From Cribrihabitans_A pelagius (GTDB lineage: Bacteria > Pseudomonadota > Alphaproteobacteria > Rhodobacterales > Rhodobacteraceae): 64,000 bases of DNA. The DNA lies in NCBI RefSeq assembly GCF_048820915.1, contig NZ_JBMERR010000020.1:1-64000 (forward strand). Reading direction: 5' to 3'. The notes under the pieces were generated by a model that was not told where the DNA came from, searched no databases, and worked only from the letters and a program-made list of their open reading frames with translations. Positions 51,024-59,577 of the stretch are shown piece after piece. Position numbers and translations under genes: made by a program. How positions within the stretch are numbered: the first letter of the stretch is position 1; each line of letters begins with the position of its first letter.

Positions 51024-53202
51024 GGCCGGAGCAATCTGGCTGTTTGGAACAGTCGTCAAAGATGATTGGATCTGGCCGGGTGATACCGGCCTTTTTTCTG
51101 CGAAAATGGTGATTGATGCCCTCGGGCAGTTTTCGGGTGACGTGACTGTCATGGTCAACTGTGATGGCGGCTCGCCATCTGAGGGCGAGGCGATCCGGGC
51201 AGCGCTTGAGGCGCACCCTGGCAAGGTGACTGTTAAAGTCACAGGCAACGCCCATTCCGCCGCATCGCTGATGATCATGTCAGCGGATCGCACCGAAATG
51301 TCGGCGGGTTCGCTGATGCTGGTGCATGATCCGTCCGCACCGGCCTATGGCAATCCTGATCAGCTCCGCGCTGCAGCGGATGATCTGAGCGCTATGGCAG
51401 ACGCTTACGCGGCTGTCTATGCGGCCCGCGCTGGCATCACGCCTGAGGCCGCCCGCGAGATCATGAAGGCGGAAACCATGTTCAACGCGAAAGAGGCGGT
51501 TGCGGCGGGGTTTGCCGATGCTGTCACGGCTTCGGATGCGGCGGCGGATGTGGATCCGGTGATGCAATACGACGCTGCCAAGCGTGCAGCGCGCGCGGCG
51601 TTCAACCGCGCCCAAGAGGCGCAGATGAAATTCGAGGCCCAAGAGGCGGGCCTTGGCGATGGCGCAAGCCAAGAAACCGGGCAGATGCCCAATGGAAATG
51701 AGGTTGTGAACATGGTGAAACCCAATACCCAAGCGCCCGGTGCGGTGGCTCCTGCAGCTCCGGCGGCTGGTGGTGCCCTGGTGGCGCCGCAGATGCAGGC
51801 CACTCCGGCCCCCGCCGCTCCGGCCCCGGCATCTGCCCCGGCTGCGCCCGTGGCCCCTGCCTCGGCGCCTGTGATGCAGGATCCGGCTCCGGTTGCCCCG
51901 GCCCCCGCTCCGCAGATGAGCGCCACGGATGCGGTTGCCGCAGAACGCGCCCGTCAGCAGGGCATCCGCGAGGCCGCTGCGCCCTTCATGGCGCACATCC
52001 AGCAGGCGGAGGTTGACCGCATGTGCCACGACGGCACCACGCTGGAACAGGCGAACGCGCGGATCCTGGCGGTCATGTCGGCCAATCAGCCCCGTGGTGT
52101 CCGTGTCGAGATCCGGCGCGATGAGGCGCAGACGCAGGTTGAGGGCATGATTGGTGCGCTGATGCACCGCGCCAACCCGCTGATGCACGCCCTGGAAGGC
52201 CCGGCGGAGCAATACCGCGGGATGCGCCTGCGCAATCTGGCGATGCACCTTGCGGGCGGCTCCGCTGGCTTCAATGAGATCGAGACAATCCGTGCGGGTC
52301 TGCGCAGCACTTCGATCATGTCGGGCGCCATGGGCGTCTCCGACTTTGCCTATATCACCACTGAGGTGATGAACCGCACCCTGCGCGCGGCCTATGAGCG
52401 CCGGGCCTCGACGTGGCGCCGGATCTCGCGCCAGCGCAGCGCGTCCGACTTCCGCGCCATGCATTCGATTACCGCGGGCGGTGATTTCCAGCTTAAGCCG
52501 GTGGGTGAAAACGGCGAATACCTGCAGTCCACCATCACCGATGAGGCATCGGGCCTGAAGGTGGCGAAATACGGGCGCCAGATCAACCTGACCTTTGAGG
52601 CCATCGTGAATGACGATATGGGCGTGTTCGAGCGTCTGCCGGGCGATTTCGCACGGGCAGCCGGCACACTGGAAAGCAAGATTGCCTGGGGCCTGATCCG
52701 CGACAACGCCAAAACTGGCGACGGCACGGCCCTGTTCCATGCCGATCACGGCAACCTTGGTGCAGCCGGTGCAATCAGCGTGGCCACAGTTGGCCAAGGC
52801 CGCAAGGCGATGTGGGAGCAGCGCCCGGCGGGGTCCAAAGACAAGGATGATTTCATCGCCGTTTCGCCGGATCTGCTGTTTGCGCCGCCTGCGCTGGAGA
52901 CTGAGGCGCTGCAGTTTGTCGCTGCGGCCACCCCGGCCAAGGCCGCAGATGCAAACCCGTTTGGTTCCACCCTGACCCCGGCGGTTGAGCCGTCGCTTGG
53001 TGCGGCGGCTGGCGGCTCGGATAGCCGCTGGTATCTGTTCGCCTCTGATCTGCCTGTTCTGGAACACGCTTTCCTGGATGGCTATGAGGCCCCGACGGTC
53101 ATGACCAAAGAGGGCATGAACCCGGATGGTGTGAGCATGACCGCCCGGCACATCTTCGGCGCCACGGCGGCAGAGTTCCGCGGGGCCTACCGCCGCGGCT
53201 AA
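51007..53202 (+). CDS. Prohead protease fused to major capsid protein
   Basis: 731 aa. Residues 1-200 are a ClpP-like head maturation protease: VNCDGGSPSEGEAIRAAL, the nucleophile Ser in GNAHSAASLMIM, and His in LMLVHDPSAPAYG. Residues about 235-305 are an Ala/Pro/Gln-rich linker, probably the scaffold part. Residues about 310-731 are an HK97-fold capsid protein of the Mu-T-like type (VMNRTLRAAYERRASTWRRI, ALFHADHGNLGAAG, FGATAAEFRGAYRRG). The protease should cut the linker during assembly. An in-frame ATG at 51712 with GAGG upstream could make the linker-capsid part alone. Confidence 0.92.
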   Translation: MSELIKAGAIWLFGTVVKDDWIWPGDTGLFSAKMVIDALGQFSGDVTVMVNCDGGSPSEGEAIRAALEAHPGKVTVKVTGNAHSAASLMIMSADRTEMSAGSLMLVHDPSAPAYGNPDQLRAAADDLSAMADAYAAVYAARAGITPEAAREIMKAETMFNAKEAVAAGFADAVTASDAAADVDPVMQYDAAKRAARAAFNRAQEAQMKFEAQEAGLGDGASQETGQMPNGNEVVNMVKPNTQAPGAVAPAAPAAGGALVAPQMQATPAPAAPAPASAPAAPVAPASAPVMQDPAPVAPAPAPQMSATDAVAAERARQQGIREAAAPFMAHIQQAEVDRMCHDGTTLEQANARILAVMSANQPRGVRVEIRRDEAQTQVEGMIGALMHRANPLMHALEGPAEQYRGMRLRNLAMHLAGGSAGFNEIETIRAGLRSTSIMSGAMGVSDFAYITTEVMNRTLRAAYERRASTWRRISRQRSASDFRAMHSITAGGDFQLKPVGENGEYLQSTITDEASGLKVAKYGRQINLTFEAIVNDDMGVFERLPGDFARAAGTLESKIAWGLIRDNAKTGDGTALFHADHGNLGAAGAISVATVGQGRKAMWEQRPAGSKDKDDFIAVSPDLLFAPPALETEALQFVAAATPAKAADANPFGSTLTPAVEPSLGAAAGGSDSRWYLFASDLPVLEHAFLDGYEAPTVMTKEGMNPDGVSMTARHIFGATAAEFRGAYRRG

Positions 53203-53224
53203 TTCCTGGCCTGACGGCTGATTT

Positions 53225-53259
53225 CGCAAAGGGGCGCCCGATTGAGGCGCCCCTTTGCG
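53225..53259 (+). terminator. Strong hairpin after the capsid gene
   Basis: A perfect 14-bp stem: CGCAAAGGGGCGCC (53225-53238), 7-base loop, then GGCGCCCCTTTGCG (53246-53259). Only TTTC follows, so it may slow transcription or protect the capsid mRNA end rather than stop it fully. Confidence 0.75.
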
Positions 53260-53299
53260 TTTCGCACTTTCAATCCTTCTGATGCAAAGGGGAAACCCC

Positions 53300-53638
53300 A
53301 TGAAAAACTTTATCCAGTCGGGCGAGAATATCAGCCTCGTCGCTCCCGCGGATGTGCTTTCCGGTGCGGGTGTTCTGGTTGGCTCGCTGTTTGGCGTGGC
53401 AACTGCTGACGCGCTGACCGGCGAGACCGTGACCATCGTGCGCCGCGGCGTGTTCGAGCTGCCGAAACTGTCGGCGCAGGCGTGGACTGTCGGCGCCAAG
53501 GTATACTGGAACGACACGGCCAAGGAATGCACCACGGTTGCCAGCGGCAATACCCTGGTTGGCCTTGCCGTGCAGGTTGCGGCGGATCCGTCCGATACCG
53601 GCGTTGTCCTGCTGGATGGCGGCGCGGCCACCACCTGA
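53300..53638 (+). CDS. DUF2190-family capsid decoration-like protein
   Basis: 112 aa from the ATG at 53300 (MKNFIQSGENISLVAPADVL). All-beta protein typical of DUF2190: GAGVLVGSLFGVATADALTG, KVYWNDTAKECTTVASGNTL, and a closing VVLLDG. In lambda-like phages this position, directly after the capsid gene, holds the head-stabilising gpD or FI-type protein. The next gene starts within its stop codon. Confidence 0.8.
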   Translation: MKNFIQSGENISLVAPADVLSGAGVLVGSLFGVATADALTGETVTIVRRGVFELPKLSAQAWTVGAKVYWNDTAKECTTVASGNTLVGLAVQVAADPSDTGVVLLDGGAATT

Positions 53639-53961
53639 TGCAGGGGCCGTTTCGCGGTGTCGCTGGCGCGCTGGCGCGCGCTTTTGGCGGCACCGTCACC
53701 ATCCACTACGGCACGCCGCAGGCTCGCGATGTAACCGCCATTTTCCGCAAGGTTCCGTTCCGTACACCGGCGGCGGATGGCGCTGAGATCGAAAGCCTTG
53801 TTCCAACCCTGCGCGCCTCGCGCGAAGTGATGGCGGATCTCGCTGGGGGGGATCTGATCGACCCGAAAGACGGGCAGATCTACAAATTCCTCTTTGAGCA
53901 AGAAAGCTCAAGCCCGGCCTCTGATGCGCTGATCACTGCGGAATTGGAGGAAATGCCGTGA
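53638..53961 (+). CDS. Head-tail joining protein (FII-like)
   Basis: 107 aa, translationally coupled (TGATG) to the gene before. It is mainly beta (GGTVTIHYGTPQARDVTAIF) with a conserved region AEIESLVPTLRASREVMADL. Position and size match lambda gpFII-type connectors. The next gene starts at GTG inside its stop. Confidence 0.65.
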   Translation: MQGPFRGVAGALARAFGGTVTIHYGTPQARDVTAIFRKVPFRTPAADGAEIESLVPTLRASREVMADLAGGDLIDPKDGQIYKFLFEQESSSPASDALITAELEEMP

Positions 53962-54419
53962 GCGACACGCTGATTGCGAAAGAGCTGCGGCATCGCTTCA
54001 AGGCTGCGATCCTGGCGGGCGAGTTCACTGTTGATGAGGGTGGCGAGGCCATTGCTGTCAAGATCCTGGACACGCTGCCCGCGGGCTGGGTGATCAAGGA
54101 TGAAAAGCTGCCCGCCCTCTATGTGTTCGCCACTGGCGAGGGGCTGGACCACAACCAAAGCATAAGCGAGGTGGAGCGCAGCCTTTCCCTTGCGGTGGCA
54201 CTGATGGCACGCCCCGGCGGTGATCCGATGGATCAGCTGGATGATATGCAGCTTGCCGTTGAGCTAAAGGTGTTGGCCGCGGGAACGTTCGGCCTCGCCA
54301 AGTCCTGCCGCCTGCTGTCGGTGGAGATCGCGCGCAACAATGGCGCGCCGGTCGTCGGCACGCGGATCATGAATTATGAGATTGTCTTTGGCGCCACGCC
54401 GGATGATCCATCCCTTTAA
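53958..54419 (+). CDS. Tail-terminator/minor tail protein U-like
   Basis: 153 aa with a GTG start overlapping the previous stop. The order (helix, beta strands with LPALYVFATGEG, then SLSLAVALMARPGGDP) and place before the tube gene match gpU-like tail completion proteins. Assigned from position and size; sequence similarity is weak. Confidence 0.6.
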   Translation: MSDTLIAKELRHRFKAAILAGEFTVDEGGEAIAVKILDTLPAGWVIKDEKLPALYVFATGEGLDHNQSISEVERSLSLAVALMARPGGDPMDQLDDMQLAVELKVLAAGTFGLAKSCRLLSVEIARNNGAPVVGTRIMNYEIVFGATPDDPSL

Positions 54420-54444
54420 CCCCTGAAATTTCGGAGGATCTGAT

Positions 54445-54867
54445 ATGCCTGTGACTTCGGCACAGATCGGCATGGGCGCTACCTTTTCCATCGGCGATGG
54501 ATTTGATGGCGGCTCGATTGGCTACGCCAAAGTGGGCGAGGTAACGGGGATCACCTCGCTTACGATCACCCGCGAAACCATCGACACGACCCACCTGGAA
54601 AGCCCGGATGATTTCCGGGAGTACATCGCGGGCCTGCTGGATACAGATCCGGCAACCATTGCATTCAACTATGTCCCGTCGGCTGCGGATCCGCTCTATG
54701 CCGCGATGATTGCGGGCAAGGGTGATTTCCGCATCACCTATCCCAATGGCGTCAAGATGGATTTTTCCGGCATTCCTCAGTCCTGGAAGCCCGGCGACCC
54801 TTCGCCAACCACGATGGCCGGGGAGTTCACCGTGAAGGCTTCCGGCAAGCCGACGCTGAGCGCGTAA
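54445..54867 (+). CDS. Major tail tube protein
   Basis: 140 aa with GGAGGA upstream. Tube-protein signature near the N-terminus (GATFSIGDG, GEVTGITSLTITRETIDTTH, DFREYIAGLLDT) and FSGIPQSWKPGDP later. It polymerises into the tail shaft, as gpV does in lambda. Located between the U-like gene and the chaperone genes. Confidence 0.9.
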   Translation: MPVTSAQIGMGATFSIGDGFDGGSIGYAKVGEVTGITSLTITRETIDTTHLESPDDFREYIAGLLDTDPATIAFNYVPSAADPLYAAMIAGKGDFRITYPNGVKMDFSGIPQSWKPGDPSPTTMAGEFTVKASGKPTLSA

Positions 54868-54924
54868 CTGAAGGGCGGCCCGGTGCCGCCCTTCGCATTT
54901 CAAATACAGAAAAGAGGCGCTCTG

Positions 54925-55251
54925 ATGGCGAACAAGGTGCGCGGCGAGATCTCCGCGAAATTCGACGGCAAGGGTATCAAGCTTGTCCTTTCAACCAATT
55001 CGATCTGCGAGCTGGAAGAAAAAGTGGGCTGTGGCATTCAGGACTTCCTTGATCGTTTCCGGGACACGGGCAAGATCCAGATGAAGGATACCCGCCTGAT
55101 GTTCTGGGCGCTGATGCTTGAGGATCGCGAGGATGCCACGATCAAAGACGCAGGGCGCCTGATCGACCAATTGAAGGGCAAGGAGCACAGCATCATGAGC
55201 GATGCGGTTCTTGCGGCTTTCCCTGACGCTGAGGGCGAGCCGGGAAAGTAG
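54925..55251 (+). CDS. Tail assembly chaperone, short form (gpG-like)
   Basis: 108 aa from the ATG at 54925. Mostly helical, with ICELEEKVGCGIQDFLDRF and a final DAVLAAFPDAEGEPGK. The last codons are GGA AAG TAG, which contain the slip heptamer GGGAAAG. Ribosomes that do not slip make this form. Together with the extended form it coats the tape-measure protein during tail assembly. Confidence 0.88.
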   Translation: MANKVRGEISAKFDGKGIKLVLSTNSICELEEKVGCGIQDFLDRFRDTGKIQMKDTRLMFWALMLEDREDATIKDAGRLIDQLKGKEHSIMSDAVLAAFPDAEGEPGK

Positions 55252-55604
55252 ACGGCGGGGCGGCGGTTTGGGACTGGCTTGAGCTGCACCGGGTCTATGT
55301 CTCCTATGGCCTGGACCCGGATAGCTTCTGGCACATCACTCCGCGGGAAATGGTTGCCCGGATAGAAGGTGCAAACCGCCGCATGTCTGCTGAGCAGGAT
55401 GGCCGGGCGTGGCTTGCCTGGACCACTGCCGCGCTGACGCGGCAGCAGAAGTTGCCGGAGCTTTCAAGCCTTCTCTCGCGGAGTGAGCCGCAAGCCCCGC
55501 AAACCCCTGCAGAGCAGGAAATCTCACTAGACATGTTGTTCCTCGCCTGGGGCGGGGATCCGGTGGAACTGGCGCAGATGCGCGAGCGGAAAGGGGCTGA
55601 TTGA
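54925..55604 (+). CDS. Tail assembly chaperone, -1 frameshift form (gpGT-like)
   Basis: Read as 54925-55248 and then 55248-55604 after a -1 slip at GGGAAAG (55242-55248), the same heptamer used by lambda G/GT. The product has about 226 aa. The T-like part begins VDGGAAVWDWLELHRVYVSY and is open to 55604, ending FLAWGGDPVELAQMRERKGA. There is no start codon with a ribosome site for the second part before 55350, which supports frameshifting. The tape-measure start overlaps its stop (TGATG). Confidence 0.88.
55242..55248 (+). promoter_or_regulatory. -1 ribosomal frameshift site GGGAAAG
   Basis: X-XXY-YYZ heptamer with GGA AAG in the zero frame, directly before the stop TAG. GC-rich sequence just downstream could pause the ribosome. 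The minus-one frame continues for 118 codons. Confidence 0.9.
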
Positions 55605-57826
55605 TGGCAAGCCAAAATATCGGTGATCTCAAGATTCGGATCGGCGGGGATACCAAGGATCTCGCCCGTGGTATTGGTCGGGCGAAGGCCATGATCCAAG
55701 GCTTTGCTCGTGTCTCCAAGGTGGCCGCGGGTGTGGCTGCGGCGTCCTTTGCTGCGGCTTCCGCCGGGCTGACGGCCATGACCAAGGGCGGCCTATCCTA
55801 TGTGGATGCGCAGGCCAAAATGGCGCGTTCCGTGGATGGCACCATTGACGGGCTGCGCGCCCTGCAGATCGCGGGCGGATATGCCGGCGCGTCTGTGGAG
55901 CAGGTCAACGGCGCGGTGCAGCAGATGGGCAAGCGTCTGGCAGAGGCTGCCCGCGAGGGCAAAGGCCCGGCAGCGGATGCCCTGAAACTGCTGGGCCTGA
56001 ATGCGCAAGCGCTGATGGATATGGATGTTGATCAGCGGGTTGGCGTGATCGCTGACCGGATCAATGATATGGGCATGAGCGCGCAAGATGCCTCCGGTAT
56101 CATGCGTGAGCTTGGTGTTCGCAGCAATGAGATGGCGCTTGTGATGCTGCAAGGATCCGGCGCCATCAGGTCGGCGCGCGATGAGGTGCAGAAGTTCGGG
56201 ATAAGCCTGAGCGCCGATGCAGCCGCGGGTGTCGAAAGCGCAAATGATGCGCTGTCAAAAATCTCGTTTGTGATGGAGGGGATGCGCAATCAGCTTGCAG
56301 TAGGGCTTGCTCCGCTGCTTGAGCGGCTGGCGGTAGATTTCCAGAATGCCAGCGTTGCAGGCGGGCCGCTGCAAACGGCGGTAACGGCGCTGGTGGGCGC
56401 GTTTTCCGATCTCGCAACGGCAATCCTGGACCCGGCCTTTGTTGAGGCTGCAGCGCTGTTCGGTTCGACCATTGCCCGCGGCGTTGCCCTTGCGGCTGAG
56501 GCCGCTGTTGTGCTGGCTGAAAACGCAGAGCTGGCCGGGCTGGCAATGGTAGCGCTTGGCGGCGCAATGGCCTTCTTTTCGGGGCCAATCGGCCTTGCCA
56601 TCGCGGCGGTTGCGGGTGGGGTGTTCCTGCTATCAACCCGGCTGGGTGAGGCTGAGACGGCTGCGTATGACGCTGCTGAGGCAGAGCGGCAATTGTCGGT
56701 TGCTCTGGATGGCCTTGACACGTCGAGTGAAGGGGCAGTGGATGCAGCTATTGCATTGACCGGTAAGCACATTGAGCAGGCCGATGCAGCATTGCGAGCT
56801 GCTGAGGCAGAATATGCTCTCGCTCGTGCGCAGGCAGAAAGCGCCCTTGCTACTGCTCAAATGAAGGAGGGGGCGCATTTTACTCAGTTGGTTGGGCTTC
56901 CTGAGGAAATCGAAAACGCCAAGCAGGATCTGGCCGATCTTGACCAATACTACCAAGAGAAGGTTGATAGCCTTGCGGCCCATAAGACGCGATTGGGAAA
57001 GTCACTGCAGGGGATCTACCAGCGGCAGTATCCTGGCCGCGGTGAGCGTGGGTCTGTTGACGGTGAAGGCGCGTCCGATGATGGCGGCAGTGGTGATCCC
57101 CTTGGCGCCAATAAGGCCCGCGAAGCGCTGGAGAGGCTGGTTGGGGTGATCGACCCTGCTGCAGCCAAGGCCCAGCGTTTGGCGGAGGGCATGGCTGTTC
57201 TGAATGCCGCCTTGAAAGAGGGGGTGATTGATCAGGACGAATACAACAACCGCGTTGATCAGCTCAATCAATCCCTGGCCGAAACCCCTGACAAAACGGG
57301 TTCGGCGGCCTCGGGTCTGTCCAAGCTTAAGGATAAGCTTGGTGAAAGCGGCGATGCTGCGACCACTATGGCAGATGATCTAAATTCTGCCATTGGATCT
57401 CTGATCGACCGCATCGGCAGCGGAACGGATGTGCTGCGCGAGTTCGCGGTTGAGCTGTTCAAGATCTTTGCGGTGCGCGGGATTTCCAAGATCCTCGGTG
57501 GTGATGATTGGCTGAGCACTCCGCTCATTGGCAAAAACGCCCTTGGAACCGACAACTGGCGCGGCGGCCTGTCCTGGGTAGGTGAGCGCGGGCCGGAGCT
57601 GGTCAATCTGCCGATGGGTGCGCAGGTCATTCCGAATAACCGGCTGGAAAGCGTGTTTGGCAGTGGTGGCGGCGGTTTCACCTACGCGCCCCAAATTGAC
57701 GCCCGCGGCGCCTCGCTATCGGCGGTTCAGGAGCTGGAAACGCGGATGGCGCAGGACGCGGTTCAATTTGACGCCAAGGTGCAGCAGGCAATTCAGCGTG
57801 CCAAGATTGGGAGAAAGCTCAAGTGA
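55604..57826 (+). CDS. Tail tape measure protein
   Basis: 740 aa from the ATG at 55604. Typical start (GDLKIRIGGDTKDLARGIGR, AKAMIQGFARVSKVAAG). Long helical stretches contain two hydrophobic regions at about residues 290-350 (AVVLAENAELAGLAMVALGG; GPIGLAIAAVAGGVFLL) that may enter the host membrane at DNA delivery. The C-terminal module has WVGERGPELVNLPMGAQVIP. It sets tail length and helps DNA entry. Confidence 0.93.
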   Translation: MASQNIGDLKIRIGGDTKDLARGIGRAKAMIQGFARVSKVAAGVAAASFAAASAGLTAMTKGGLSYVDAQAKMARSVDGTIDGLRALQIAGGYAGASVEQVNGAVQQMGKRLAEAAREGKGPAADALKLLGLNAQALMDMDVDQRVGVIADRINDMGMSAQDASGIMRELGVRSNEMALVMLQGSGAIRSARDEVQKFGISLSADAAAGVESANDALSKISFVMEGMRNQLAVGLAPLLERLAVDFQNASVAGGPLQTAVTALVGAFSDLATAILDPAFVEAAALFGSTIARGVALAAEAAVVLAENAELAGLAMVALGGAMAFFSGPIGLAIAAVAGGVFLLSTRLGEAETAAYDAAEAERQLSVALDGLDTSSEGAVDAAIALTGKHIEQADAALRAAEAEYALARAQAESALATAQMKEGAHFTQLVGLPEEIENAKQDLADLDQYYQEKVDSLAAHKTRLGKSLQGIYQRQYPGRGERGSVDGEGASDDGGSGDPLGANKAREALERLVGVIDPAAAKAQRLAEGMAVLNAALKEGVIDQDEYNNRVDQLNQSLAETPDKTGSAASGLSKLKDKLGESGDAATTMADDLNSAIGSLIDRIGSGTDVLREFAVELFKIFAVRGISKILGGDDWLSTPLIGKNALGTDNWRGGLSWVGERGPELVNLPMGAQVIPNNRLESVFGSGGGGFTYAPQIDARGASLSAVQELETRMAQDAVQFDAKVQQAIQRAKIGRKLK

Positions 57827-58455
57827 TTGTGTTCCCTCGCACTGACATTTTCGACCTTTGCAAGATCAGGACCGCAAAATTCTGGCCTCTCCTGCGGCAG
57901 GAATTGAGCCGCACGGCGGGCGCGGGTTCGCAGGCCAAAGATCTCGGTTCGCCCCTGTGGGCGGCCAGCTACACCACGGCGCCTGCGCGTCTTCGCGACG
58001 CGCAGGCGATAGAGGCGGCCCTGATCTCGCTGAATGGATCGGTTGGGTCTTTCCTGGCCTATGATACCCGCCGCCCGTTTCCGGCGGCACATGCGGATGG
58101 CAATTTTGCAGATACGGCGCAAATCGCTGCGCTGGATGCGGAAAACGCCTTTCATCTGACGCTTGGCGGTCTTCCGCAAGGGTTCACCTTGAGCGCTGGC
58201 GACTATCTCGGGTTCTCCTTTGGCCCCAAGCCTAGCCGGGCGCTGCACATCGTGACAATCGGCGGGGTGGCCGGTGCCAATGGTGAGATCCCATTGACTG
58301 TTTCCCCCTGGGTTCGCCCTGGGACTTTGGTGGGGGCCGCCGTCACACTGAAGCGGGCGCCCTGTGAAATGTCCCTGGATGGCGCTCCGCCGGAGCCTTC
58401 GCCTGAGGGCATGGTTGCCAGCACTAACAGCTTTTCGGCTGTGCAGATCTTCTGA
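57823..58455 (+). CDS. Distal tail protein
   Basis: 210 aa with a GTG start overlapping the previous stop. It is beta-rich, with SYTTAPARLRDAQAIEAALI, SFLAYDTRRPFPAAH and SLDGAPPEPSPEG. Its place after the tape measure and before the tip genes, where lambda M/L lie, indicates a distal tail or baseplate role. No closer family recognised. Confidence 0.65.
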   Translation: MIVFPRTDIFDLCKIRTAKFWPLLRQELSRTAGAGSQAKDLGSPLWAASYTTAPARLRDAQAIEAALISLNGSVGSFLAYDTRRPFPAAHADGNFADTAQIAALDAENAFHLTLGGLPQGFTLSAGDYLGFSFGPKPSRALHIVTIGGVAGANGEIPLTVSPWVRPGTLVGAAVTLKRAPCEMSLDGAPPEPSPEGMVASTNSFSAVQIF

Positions 58456-58480
58456 CGAAATAGAAAATTCGGGGTGTTAG

Positions 58481-59128
58481 ATGGCTCGGGAAATTCCTGC
58501 GGCTACTCAGGCATTGCTTGAGGGCAGTACTCTTGTTTTGCGCGATTTCATGCGGATCACGGCGCGGCGCCGGGATGATGGCACGCCTGTTTCGGAATGC
58601 TTTTGGTCTGATCTGGGTGATGTGAATGTCCCGGTGATCGACCCGAAAACCCGCCTGCCGGTTTCGTATGACTTCAAGGGTGTGGGTTCGCTGATCGCAA
58701 TGGACCCTATTCCGATGGTGTCCAATCTGACGGTGCAGCGCATATCTGTTCAGTTCTCCCAGTTGGAAGGTCGGATAAACGAATTGCTGCGCACCTATAA
58801 CCTGGCGCAAGCGGGCGTTGAGATCTGGCGCGGCGAATTTGACCCGGCGACGATGCGGATGCTGGAACCGGCTGAGGTGCGTTTTGTCGGTTACGTAGAT
58901 GATGCGCCTGTGAATACACCCCCAGAGGGTGAGGCCGGTGAGATCACTATTGGATGTGTATCGACGGGGCAGGAGCTAACGCGCTCAAACCCGGATGTGC
59001 GTTCGCACGAAAGCCAGCAGCTCCGCGCGCCCGGTGACGACTTTTTCAAGGACGTGTCGAGCGTTGATAAGATCGTTATCTTTTGGGGCGGCCCGCGGCG
59101 GATCAAGGCGGTGGGGATTGAGGAGTGA
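58481..59128 (+). CDS. Tail tip-associated protein (L/DUF2163-like)
   Basis: 215 aa with GGGTG near the start. Beta-rich with EIPAATQALLEGSTLVLRDF, VQRISVQFSQLEGRINELLR, and a phage-tail-like stretch GEITIGCVSTGQELTRSNPD ending RSHESQQLR. These are features of distal tail proteins such as DUF2163-type ones found next to J-like genes. The next gene begins within its stop. Confidence 0.65.
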   Translation: MAREIPAATQALLEGSTLVLRDFMRITARRRDDGTPVSECFWSDLGDVNVPVIDPKTRLPVSYDFKGVGSLIAMDPIPMVSNLTVQRISVQFSQLEGRINELLRTYNLAQAGVEIWRGEFDPATMRMLEPAEVRFVGYVDDAPVNTPPEGEAGEITIGCVSTGQELTRSNPDVRSHESQQLRAPGDDFFKDVSSVDKIVIFWGGPRRIKAVGIEE

Positions 59129-59574
59129 GCGCGGCAGGTTCCATCCGGCCCGCCCGCTGGAATGAGCGTTTCGCGGTTCTGAAGCTGGCGCGGGATTTTC
59201 ATGCGGCATCGGGCATCCCGTTTCCGTTCGATCCTGCGCACGCGTCTCAGACCGCTCAGAGCTTTATTGAGGATCCTGACAAGCTGTGCCTTGTCCTTGA
59301 GGTTTCCGGCGCTTTGCGGGGCGTTTTGGCGGCGTCCTGGGCTGTTTCTCCGCTGGCCCCTGTGCGGTTGGCGCAGGAAGTGATTTTTTGGCTGGATCCG
59401 CAGCACCGCGGATCCGCAGCCCGCAAGATGCTGTCTGCCTATGAAGAATGGGCGCGCGGCCAACAATGCGATGCCGCCGGGCTGGCGGCGCTGAATGATC
59501 CGCGGGTTTCGCGGTTCTTTGGTGCCGCGGGTTTCAAGCCGGTGGAAAACAAGTTTCTCAAAATTCTGGGGTAA
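59125..59574 (+). CDS. Acetyltransferase-like (GNAT) protein of the tail region
   Basis: 149 aa with a GTG start overlapping the previous stop. It has GNAT layout: RPARWNERFAVLKLARDFHA, LVLEVSGALRGVLAASW, EVIFWLDPQHRGSAARKML (acetyl-CoA loop position) and a closing FFGAAGFKPVENKFLKIL. An acetyltransferase inside a tail operon could modify a tail or host protein, or could have become structural. The CoA loop HRGSAA is near the usual Q/RxxGxG/A. Confidence 0.75.
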   Translation: MSAAGSIRPARWNERFAVLKLARDFHAASGIPFPFDPAHASQTAQSFIEDPDKLCLVLEVSGALRGVLAASWAVSPLAPVRLAQEVIFWLDPQHRGSAARKMLSAYEEWARGQQCDAAGLAALNDPRVSRFFGAAGFKPVENKFLKILG

Positions 59575-59577
59575 GAT

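Noticed and set aside
51280..53901. 873-codon minus-strand frame
   Set aside because: Antisense to the protease-capsid fusion and connector genes; His/Arg-rich shadow composition.
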